From: Rothia kristinae NBRC 15354 | Lineage (GTDB): Bacteria > Actinomycetota > Actinomycetes > Actinomycetales > Micrococcaceae | Length of the DNA: 64,000 nucleotides | Reading direction: 5' to 3' | NCBI RefSeq assembly: GCF_001570865.1 | Contig: NZ_BCSM01000007.1 | Span: forward strand, 1-64,000 | Shown here: positions 8,563 through 15,340 of the stretch, piece by piece | How the letters are laid out: each line of letters opens with the position of its first letter | Numbering within the stretch: the first letter of the stretch is position 1 | Translations under genes and position numbers: made by a program | The notes under the pieces: model-generated | The model's input: only the letters and a program-made list of their open reading frames with translations | Told to the model about the DNA's origin: nothing | The model's database searches: none

Positions 8563-10005
8563 ATGCGCAGCAGGATCTTCGGCGTCGAGACCGAGTTCGG
8601 CCTCCGCTTCGCCCCGGACGGGCTGGGGCAGCTGGCTCCCGAGGAGGCCGCCCGCGTGCTGTTCCGGCCCGTGGTGGAGTGGGGGCGGTCCTCCAACGTG
8701 TTCCTCGGCAACGGCGCGCGGCTGTACCTCGACGTCGGTTCCCACCCGGAGTACGCGACGGCCGAGTGCGCGAGCCTGACCGATCTGGTCCGTCAGGACA
8801 AGGCCGGCGAGCGGATCTTCGAGGATCTCGCCGAGCAGGCCGAGGACGCGCTGGCGCTGAGGGACCGTCCGGGCCGGCTGCACCTGTTCAAGAACAACGT
8901 GGACTCGGCCGGGAACTCCTACGGCTCGCACGAGAACTACCTGATCTCCCGGCGCGTGGAGTTCCCACGGCTGGTGCGCCACCTGGTGCCGTTCCTGGTG
9001 ACCCGGCAGCTGGTGGTCGGCGCGGGCCGACTGCATCCCCCGGGCTCCGCGGCCGCCGTGCAGGCCGGCCGGGAGGGCGGGTCCTACTCCTTCTCCCAGC
9101 GCGCGGACCACGTCTGGGAGGCGGCCTCCTCGGCGACCACCCGCTCCCGGCCCCTGATCAACACCCGGGACGAGCCGCACGCGGATCCCTCGGCCTACCG
9201 GCGCCTGCACGTGATCGTGGGGGACTCCAACATGTCCGAGACCACCCTGCTGGCGCGGGCGGGCATGACGGATCTGATGCTGCGGATGATCGAGCACCGG
9301 GTGGGCCTGCCGGATCTGCAGCTGCGCCACCCCGGGCAGGCCCTGCGCGCGGTCTCCCACGACCCCACGGGTGCCGCCGAGGTGGAGCTGGCCGACGGGC
9401 GCCGGCTCAGCGGGCTGCAGCTGCAGCGGATCTGCCTGGAGGCCGCCGCGGACTTCCTCGATGCCCAGGGCTCGGACCGCCCGGAGACCGACGTCGTGAT
9501 GGACCTGTGGGAGCGCACGCTGGAGGCGATCGAGACCCAGGACATCTCCGGGATCGACACGGAGATCGACTGGGCCATCAAGCGCCGGCTGATGGAGCGG
9601 GTCTCACGGGGCCACGGCCTGGATCCCGCCGACCCGCGCCTGGCGCAGGTGGACCTGGCCTACCACGACATCAACCGCTCCCGGGGGCTGTTCCACCTCC
9701 TGCAGCGGCGGGGCCTGACCCGGCGGTGGGTCACGGAGGAGCAGATCGCCCAGTCCATCGCCGAGGGTCCGCGGACCCGGGCCCGGGTGCGCGGCGGATT
9801 CATCCGCGCCGCCCGCGAGGCCGGCCAGGACTTCACGGTCGACTGGGTGCACCTGAAGATCAACCAGCGTCCCGACCTCTCCCACGTGTGCCAGGATCCC
9901 TTCGCGGCCAGCGACCCGGCCGTCGAGGAGACCGTGCGCACCCTGGTGGGTCGCCGGGCTCCGGCAGACCCGCCCGAGGATCAGGCCGGCGTCCCGCTGG
10001 TCTAG
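8563..10005 (+). CDS. pafA: Pup-protein ligase
   Basis: A 480-residue glutamine-synthetase-like ligase. It uses ATP to form an isopeptide bond between the deamidated C-terminal Glu of Pup and a target lysine. GVETEFG (residues 7-13), LYLDVGSHPEYATAEC with probable catalytic Asp57, FKNNVDSAGNSYGSHENYL and TRSRPLINTRDEPHAD are the family motifs; TVDWVHLKIN lies near the C-terminus. It is about 25 residues longer than typical PafA, mainly at a loop near 155-170 and at the tail. The direct pup-pafA junction (5 nt) implies co-translation. Confidence 0.96.
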   Translation: MRSRIFGVETEFGLRFAPDGLGQLAPEEAARVLFRPVVEWGRSSNVFLGNGARLYLDVGSHPEYATAECASLTDLVRQDKAGERIFEDLAEQAEDALALRDRPGRLHLFKNNVDSAGNSYGSHENYLISRRVEFPRLVRHLVPFLVTRQLVVGAGRLHPPGSAAAVQAGREGGSYSFSQRADHVWEAASSATTRSRPLINTRDEPHADPSAYRRLHVIVGDSNMSETTLLARAGMTDLMLRMIEHRVGLPDLQLRHPGQALRAVSHDPTGAAEVELADGRRLSGLQLQRICLEAAADFLDAQGSDRPETDVVMDLWERTLEAIETQDISGIDTEIDWAIKRRLMERVSRGHGLDPADPRLAQVDLAYHDINRSRGLFHLLQRRGLTRRWVTEEQIAQSIAEGPRTRARVRGGFIRAAREAGQDFTVDWVHLKINQRPDLSHVCQDPFAASDPAVEETVRTLVGRRAPADPPEDQAGVPLV

Positions 10006-10008
10006 TCC

Positions 10009-10023
10009 GGCGCAGGGTGCGCC
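10009..10023 (+). terminator. Short hairpin after pafA
   Basis: GGCGCA, loop GGG, TGCGCC directly follows the pafA stop. It is a 6-bp stem without a T run, so termination strength is uncertain. Confidence 0.35.
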
Positions 10024-10036
10024 CCGGCGCATGTAC

Positions 10037-10042
10037 TAGAGT
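10037..10042 (+). promoter_or_regulatory. -10 (TAGAGT) for the FKBP lipoprotein gene
   Basis: TACTAGAGT is found 67 nt before the GTG start. The hexamer matches the uppP, DUF3097, rpsT and hydrolase promoters in this window. Confidence 0.45.
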
Positions 10043-10108
10043 CGGGCACGCATCCACCGGTGAGGCACCGCGAAGACCACCGATCCCGTCAGCGAGGAAA
10101 GAATCCCA

Positions 10109-11095
10109 GTGCGCAAACCCCTCAAGCTCTCCGCCGCCGCGGCCATCCTGGCCCTGGCCCTGACCGGCTGCGGCCAGCACGCGATGGACTCCATCGACTA
10201 CACGGACAAGGGAGCGGACAAGGCCCCCGAGGTCAGCTTCCAGACCCCGTTCAAGGTCGACGACGCGACCACCAAGGTCCTCAAGGAAGGCGACGGCGCC
10301 GACGTCGATCCGGGGGACACCGTCATCGTCAACGCCGCGCTGTACAACGGCGAGGACGGCAAGGAGGTGCAGGACACCTACCAGAGCCAGCAGCCGATGA
10401 CCGTCGTGCTCAACGACGACGTGAAGGACAAGCTGCCCGAGCTCTACGACGCGCTGGTCAACGCCAAGGTCGGCACGACCTTCGCCTTCGCCCAGGCCCC
10501 GGATGAGGCGAAGACCGGCTCGAAGGACGCCTCCGTGCTGGAGGTCTACACCGTGTCCGAGAAGATCCTGGACCACGCCGAGGGCGATGAGGTCAAGGAC
10601 CTGCCCTCCGGGCTGCCCAGCGTGAAGATCGAGGACGACGGCCCGAAGATCACGATCCCGAAGGACACCGAGCAGCCCACCGAGCTGACCGCCCAGAACC
10701 TCATCAACGGCTCCGGCACGGAGGTCAAGGCCACGGACACCGTGTTCGTGAAGTACGCCGGGGTGAAGTGGTCCGACGGCAAGCAGTTCGACTCCAACTG
10801 GACGAAGGACCCGACCAGCTTCGCCCTGGACCAGGTCATCGCCGGATGGAAGGACGGGCTGAAGGGCAAGCACGTCGGGGATCGGGTGGAGCTGGTGGTC
10901 CCGGCGGACCAGGCCTACGGCACCGACGAGGAGGTCAAGGGCACGAAGAACCCGGGCGGGGCCCTGGTCTTCGTGGTGGACATCCTCGGCACCCAGCCCA
11001 CCCCGAAGCAGACCACACCCTCCCCGAGCCCCTCCGGACAGGCCTCCTCGGCCCCCGCCTCGGCGGCTCCTTCGGCCTCGGCCGAGAGCAAGTGA
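10109..11095 (+). CDS. FKBP-type peptidyl-prolyl isomerase lipoprotein
   Basis: A 328-residue exported protein. It starts with a lipoprotein signal: basic n-region (RKPLK), hydrophobic core and lipobox LTGC, so Cys22 should be acylated and anchored to the outer membrane leaflet. Two FKBP-like units follow. Residues about 50-140 are divergent and probably inactive; residues about 190-295 keep the FKBP core (VFVKYAGVKWSDGKQFDSNW, ViaGWKDGLKGKHVGDRVELVVP, DQAYG). The C-terminal 30 residues are a low-complexity Pro/Ser/Ala tail. GTG at 10109 follows GAGGAAAG. It likely folds secreted proteins; tatA and tatC lie a few genes downstream. Confidence 0.88.
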   Translation: MRKPLKLSAAAAILALALTGCGQHAMDSIDYTDKGADKAPEVSFQTPFKVDDATTKVLKEGDGADVDPGDTVIVNAALYNGEDGKEVQDTYQSQQPMTVVLNDDVKDKLPELYDALVNAKVGTTFAFAQAPDEAKTGSKDASVLEVYTVSEKILDHAEGDEVKDLPSGLPSVKIEDDGPKITIPKDTEQPTELTAQNLINGSGTEVKATDTVFVKYAGVKWSDGKQFDSNWTKDPTSFALDQVIAGWKDGLKGKHVGDRVELVVPADQAYGTDEEVKGTKNPGGALVFVVDILGTQPTPKQTTPSPSPSGQASSAPASAAPSASAESK

Positions 11096-11128
11096 GCATC
11101 CCACCCCGACGACGATAAGGAGCATCCC

Positions 11129-11524
11129 ATGTCCTTCGGCCAGCGCACCCTGGATCGAACCAAGCCCGAGATCGACTTCCCCGAGGGCCCGGCGCCCACC
11201 GAGCTGGTGGTCACCGACCTCATCGAAGGCGCCGGGCAGGCCGCGCAGCGCGGCGACACCGTCAGCTGCCACTACGTCGGCGTCACCTTCTCCGGCGGGG
11301 AGGAGTTCGACGCCTCCTGGAACCGCGGGGAGCCGCTGCGATTCACCGTGGGCGTCGGGCAGGTCATCGAAGGGTGGGACCAGGGCCTGCTCGGGATGCG
11401 GGTGGGCGGACGCCGCCGCCTGGAGATCCCGGCGCAGCAGGCCTACGGTGAGCGCGGGGCCGGCGGGGTGATCGGACCGAACGAGGCGCTGATCTTCGTC
11501 GTCGATCTGGTCGACGCCCGCTGA
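11129..11524 (+). CDS. Cytosolic FKBP-type peptidyl-prolyl isomerase
   Basis: A 131-residue single-domain FKBP without a signal peptide. It has the complete active-site pattern: VSCHYVGVTFSGGEEFDASW, FTVGVGQVIEGWDQGLLGMRVGGRR, PAQQAYGERG, LIFVVDLVD. ATG at 11129 has AAGGAG upstream, 33 nt after the lipoprotein FKBP, so the two form a pair. FKBP genes between pafA and pafBC are a usual feature of this locus in Micrococcaceae-type genomes. The role is general proline isomerisation, not a proven part of pupylation. Confidence 0.92.
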   Translation: MSFGQRTLDRTKPEIDFPEGPAPTELVVTDLIEGAGQAAQRGDTVSCHYVGVTFSGGEEFDASWNRGEPLRFTVGVGQVIEGWDQGLLGMRVGGRRRLEIPAQQAYGERGAGGVIGPNEALIFVVDLVDAR

Positions 11525-11576
11525 GCGGCACCGCCGTCGTGGGGCACAGATCCGCCGCGCGCCAGAGGCGGCGCCG

Positions 11577-13664
11577 ATGAGCAGCACCGTGCCGGCCGGG
11601 GTCTCCGAGCGTCTGCTGGCCCTGTACGCCTTCCTGATCACCCGGGAGCTTCCCGCGGACCGAGCCAGGATCCGCGAGGCCATCCAGGACTACCGGCAGG
11701 CCCCGAGCGAGGAGGCCTTCGAGCGCAGCTTCGAGCGGGACAAGGCGGCCCTGCGCGCCGTCGGTCTCCCCCTGCGCACTGTGCACCGAGCCGATGGCCC
11801 GGCCTACGTCCTGGATCAGGACGGGCTGTGGCTGCCCCGGCTGAGTCTCAGCGCACGCCAGCGGCTCTTCCTGGGCCTCGCCTCCCGACTGTGGGAGGAA
11901 CCGGAGCTGGTGCGCGAGGGCGACCAGGCCCTGCGCCGCCTCCGGGTGCTGACCCCCGAGGCCGCTTCGGACCGAGAGGCCGAGGCCGAGCTCCCCGGGC
12001 CCGCGGAGTCCGGGCCGGTGACCGACATCCCCGATGAAGACCCGGTGACCACGGCGCGCCTGGATCGCCTCGAGGTGCGGCTGAGCTCCGCCCCGGGGCT
12101 GGACCAGGTGCTGGATGCCCTGGCGCTGGGCGAGGACCTGCGCTTCACCTACCGCGGCGCCCTGGAACTGACCGGGCGGGAGCGACGGATGCGCCCGTGG
12201 GGCCTGGGCCAGCGCTTCGGGCACTGGTACGTCCACGGCTGGGATCCGCAGCGGCGGGCGCCCCGGCTGTTCCGGCTCTCGCGCATGGCCCAGCTGCGGA
12301 GGGCCCCCGCCCAGGGGCGGTCCGTCCCGACGGACCTGGACCTGTCGGCCGTGCTGGACGGCATCACCGAGGTCTCCGGGCCTCGTGCCGTGCTGCGCGC
12401 ACCGGCCGCCCTCGCTCCGCTGGTGCGGGACTGGATCGAGGAGGGCCTGGCGCTGCGGGCGGATCCGGAGACCCCGATCACACCGGAGGACGGGGTTCCT
12501 GTGCGGATCCTCGACGTGCTGGAGCTGGCTCGCTGCCTGGCCGAAGCCGACGGCGCCGTCACCGTGGAGTCCCCGGAGCTGGGAACACGAGGCCTGGAGG
12601 CGGTGCGAACCCGGGCCCGACATCTGGTGGACGCGGCGCAGGACCGACGCGAGCTGATCCGCCGGGCCCGGGCGGAGGGCCGGGTACGCACCCGCCCGGT
12701 CCGCCGCAGCCCGGAGCGGGAGAGCCGCTACGCCCGGTTCGCCCGCCTGGCTGATCTGATCGTGCGCCTGTCCGAGGTCCCGGGGGCGGAGGTCTCGCAG
12801 CTGGCCGAGGAGTTCGGGGTGGATCGCCGCAGGATCGTGAAGGACCTGGAGATCCTGGCCGACGCGGGCGACGCCGTGGGGGACGGTGCCGACCTGCGGG
12901 TCGAAGCGCACGAGGACGACGTGCGCCTGAGCCTGAGCACCCGCCTGGCCGGCCCGGTGCGCCTGGGGCCCCAGCAGACCCTGCGACTGCTGCTGGGCAC
13001 CCGCCTGCTGGCCGAGCTGCTGCCCGACCACGACGCCGAGCTCGGCGAGCTCGCCCTGATGCTCGCCCGCACGCTGCCGCGCCCGGACGAGGCGGCCGCC
13101 CCCGTACCGGCCCTGTCCGTGCGTCTGGAGGAGGACCTCAGTCGGCTCGCCGGACGCCTGCGGGAGGCCGCCCGCACGGGGGGACGGGTCCGGCTGGATT
13201 ACCGCTCCCGGGGCGATGACCGACCGCGGGAGCGGCTGCTCCAGCCCCTGGCGGTCGAATCCCGGCGAGGCATCTGGTACCTGCGGGCCCGAGACCTCGC
13301 CCGGGATCAGGAGCGCACCTACCGGCTGGACGCGGTGCACGGCGTGCACGACGCCGGCCCCGGCCGGCCCGGGGAGCCGGATCTCCCGGCCACGGAGCCG
13401 GAGGAAGCGCGGGCCCGGGTGCGGACGGGCGCAGCGGCGCAGGCGAGCATGCTGCTGTGGGTGCACCCCGACGTCGAGGCCGACGCGGCCCGGGAGCTGG
13501 GCGCGATCCGTGAGGCCGAGGTCCTCGCCCCGGCGGACCTGGCCCGGGCCGGGCTCTGGCGCATCCCCGTGCGCGATCCCGACCAGCTGCGCCGGGTCCT
13601 GCGCCGCCACGGCGGGCAGATGGCGGCCTGGGAGCAGATCCCCGACGTCACACCCGCCACCTGA
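11577..13664 (+). CDS. pafBC: Fused PafB-PafC WYL-domain transcriptional regulator
   Basis: A 695-residue protein that joins PafB and PafC, which are separate genes in mycobacteria. Each half has an N-terminal winged-helix domain and a WYL domain: the PafB half starts SERLLALYAFLITRELPADR, and the PafC half starts near residue 381 with a second helix-turn-helix (SQLAEEFGVDRRRIVKDLEIL). A conserved C-terminal extension follows. PafBC activates the LexA/RecA-independent DNA-damage response in mycobacteria, probably by binding ssDNA through WYL. The fused form is known from Arthrobacter. ATG at 11577 begins the homology. It sits downstream of the pup genes but is not an enzyme of that pathway. 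Confidence 0.93.
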   Translation: MSSTVPAGVSERLLALYAFLITRELPADRARIREAIQDYRQAPSEEAFERSFERDKAALRAVGLPLRTVHRADGPAYVLDQDGLWLPRLSLSARQRLFLGLASRLWEEPELVREGDQALRRLRVLTPEAASDREAEAELPGPAESGPVTDIPDEDPVTTARLDRLEVRLSSAPGLDQVLDALALGEDLRFTYRGALELTGRERRMRPWGLGQRFGHWYVHGWDPQRRAPRLFRLSRMAQLRRAPAQGRSVPTDLDLSAVLDGITEVSGPRAVLRAPAALAPLVRDWIEEGLALRADPETPITPEDGVPVRILDVLELARCLAEADGAVTVESPELGTRGLEAVRTRARHLVDAAQDRRELIRRARAEGRVRTRPVRRSPERESRYARFARLADLIVRLSEVPGAEVSQLAEEFGVDRRRIVKDLEILADAGDAVGDGADLRVEAHEDDVRLSLSTRLAGPVRLGPQQTLRLLLGTRLLAELLPDHDAELGELALMLARTLPRPDEAAAPVPALSVRLEEDLSRLAGRLREAARTGGRVRLDYRSRGDDRPRERLLQPLAVESRRGIWYLRARDLARDQERTYRLDAVHGVHDAGPGRPGEPDLPATEPEEARARVRTGAAAQASMLLWVHPDVEADAARELGAIREAEVLAPADLARAGLWRIPVRDPDQLRRVLRRHGGQMAAWEQIPDVTPAT

Positions 13665-13724
13665 GCCGCCCCGGAAGCGGGTATCCGGTGCTCGCCGCTG
13701 CGGTCCCGGCGCCCCTCGTCTGCG

Positions 13725-13730
13725 TATACT
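13725..13730 (+). promoter_or_regulatory. -10 (TATACT), leaderless promoter for the small membrane protein and tatA
   Basis: TATACT is 7 nt upstream of ATG 13738, so the transcript would start at the codon. It would drive the small membrane protein, tatA and tatC. Confidence 0.55.
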
Positions 13731-13737
13731 GGGGCCC

Positions 13738-14106
13738 ATGCCGTGGTGGTTCTGGGTCCTGCTCTGGGCCGTGCTCGCGCTGACGGGCCTCGCCGTGCTC
13801 GCGATCCTGACGCTGCGCACTGGACGCCGAGCCCTGGCCGCGCTGGAAGCCGTCTCCGAGCTCGGCGAGGACATGACCCGCCGCTGGGAGCAGGGCTCCG
13901 CGGCGGTCGCACATCACATCCGCCGGACCCCGGTGCCCGGTATCCTGGTTCCGTTGGATCAGGCGCGGCGGGAGTACCTGACCGGGCGGGAGGCACGTCG
14001 GGACCGCTTGGCCGCCCGCCGCATCGCCCGTCGTGACCGCCGAGGCCAGCCGCAGCGCGTGGATGACCTGCGCCGCGGCGCACAGAAAGGAAACAACCAT
14101 GGGTAA
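13738..14106 (+). CDS. Small membrane protein of unknown function upstream of tatA
   Basis: A 122-residue protein with one hydrophobic N-terminal segment ([19 protein letters not shown], residues 6-24) and a long charged, Arg-rich cytoplasmic part. I do not recognise a family. The ATG at 13738 is 7 nt after a TATACT -10. The stop overlaps the tatA start by 8 nt, so translation of the two is coupled. Position and topology suggest an accessory to the Tat system, but this is inference from neighbourhood only. Confidence 0.7.
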   Translation: MPWWFWVLLWAVLALTGLAVLAILTLRTGRRALAALEAVSELGEDMTRRWEQGSAAVAHHIRRTPVPGILVPLDQARREYLTGREARRDRLAARRIARRDRRGQPQRVDDLRRGAQKGNNHG

Positions 14107-14398
14107 CCTCTTCCACAGCCCCACGCACCTGCTCATCCTCCTCGTGGTCCTGCTGCTGCTGTTCGGGGCGCCCAAGCTGCCCGGCATGGCCCGCAGCCTG
14201 GGCCAGTCCATGCGCATCTTCAAGTCGGAGGTCTCCGAGATGCGCAACGACAAGAAACCCGCTTCCGGCCAGTCCACCACCGTGGTCAACGGTGAGGTCG
14301 TCAAGGACGGGTCCGCCTCCTCCGGCGAAGGCTCCACCGCGGCCGACCAGTCCCGCGCCGAGCAGACCAGCACCGGCTCGGATTCCACCCGCAGCTGA
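14099..14398 (+). CDS. tatA: Twin-arginine translocase subunit TatA
   Basis: A 99-residue Tat pore subunit. The short N-terminal membrane helix ([15 protein letters not shown], residues 9-23) is followed by the hinge FGAPKLPG and an amphipathic helix ([18 protein letters not shown]). The remaining 45 residues are polar and Ser-rich. ATG at 14099 has AAAGGAAA 6 nt upstream. With TatC it exports folded proteins bearing a twin-arginine signal. The frame is open further upstream, but those residues are the shadow of the preceding gene. Confidence 0.93.
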   Translation: MGNLFHSPTHLLILLVVLLLLFGAPKLPGMARSLGQSMRIFKSEVSEMRNDKKPASGQSTTVVNGEVVKDGSASSGEGSTAADQSRAEQTSTGSDSTRS

Positions 14399-14407
14399 CC
14401 GGGAGCC

Positions 14408-15268
14408 ATGGCACGTACCCAGAGGGCGGACCGCCCGCGCCGTCGCAAGCGCACGCCCGGCGCCCAGATGGAGCTGCGCGAGCACCTGAGGGAGTTCCGC
14501 AACCGTCTGATCAAATCCGCCGTCGCGACCCTGGCCGGCATGGTCGGAGGGTTCTTCCTCTACGACCCGGCGATGCAGGCCATCCAGGCGCCCCTGCACC
14601 AGATCGCGCAGGATCCCTCCCGCAACATCTCCATCAACTACTCCGCGGTCGGGTCCCCCTTCGACCTCATGGTGCAGGTCTCCCTGACCATCGGCGTCAT
14701 CCTGGCCTCCCCGGTGTGGCTCTACCAGCTGTGGGCGTACATCCTGCCGGCTCTGCACCGGAAGGAGAAGGCCTACGCCCTGGTGTTCTTCTGCAGCTCC
14801 GTCCTGCTGTTCCTGGGCGGAGTGGTCATCGCGTGGCTGTGCATGCCGGCGGCGGTCATCGCCCTGACCATGTTCACGCCGGAGGGCGGGGACAACTTCA
14901 TCGACGCCAAGACCTACATCGCCTTCGTGCTGCGCCTGCTGCTGGCCTTCGGCGTGGCCTTCGTGCTGCCGGTCGTGCTGGTGGGGCTGAACATGATGGG
15001 GCTGATCCGGGGCCGCACCATCCTGAAGTCCTGGCGCTGGGTCGTGGTGCTGGTGGCCCTGCTCGCCGCGATCGCGGCTCCCGGCTCGGACGTGCTGACC
15101 ATGTTCTACCTCATGGCCCCGCTGCTGATCCTGTTCTTCCTGGCCATCGGCCTGTGCCTGTGGGGGGACCGACGACGGGACCGCAGGGCCGCCGCCGCGC
15201 TGGACGATGCCGGCGTCGGATCGGATGCGGCCACCCCGGAGGATCAGCTGCGCACCCTGGGCCGCTGA
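14408..15268 (+). CDS. tatC: Sec-independent translocase protein TatC
   Basis: A 286-residue membrane protein with six predicted helices; it is the receptor for twin-arginine signal peptides. MELREHLREFRNRLIKS at residues 21-37 is the diagnostic N-terminal cytoplasmic motif. SPFDLMVQVSLTIGV, SPVWLYQLWAYILPALHRKEK and FGVAFVLPVVLVGLNMMGLI are family blocks. ATG at 14408 follows GGGAG, 9 nt after tatA. The N-terminus is Arg-rich. No tatB is seen, which is usual for actinobacteria where it lies elsewhere. Confidence 0.95.
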   Translation: MARTQRADRPRRRKRTPGAQMELREHLREFRNRLIKSAVATLAGMVGGFFLYDPAMQAIQAPLHQIAQDPSRNISINYSAVGSPFDLMVQVSLTIGVILASPVWLYQLWAYILPALHRKEKAYALVFFCSSVLLFLGGVVIAWLCMPAAVIALTMFTPEGGDNFIDAKTYIAFVLRLLLAFGVAFVLPVVLVGLNMMGLIRGRTILKSWRWVVVLVALLAAIAAPGSDVLTMFYLMAPLLILFFLAIGLCLWGDRRRDRRAAAALDDAGVGSDAATPEDQLRTLGR

Positions 15269-15328
15269 ACCTGTCTCGGGGCTGTCCGCCGCCCGCCGAA
15301 TCCCGGATGAGCCGCACAGCTGCGCCGA

Positions 15329-15334
15329 TAGGAT
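15329..15334 (+). promoter_or_regulatory. -10 (TAGGAT), leaderless promoter for helY
   Basis: TAGGAT is 6 nt before ATG 15341. No ribosome site is present, consistent with a leaderless start. Confidence 0.45.
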
Positions 15335-15340
15335 GGGGAC

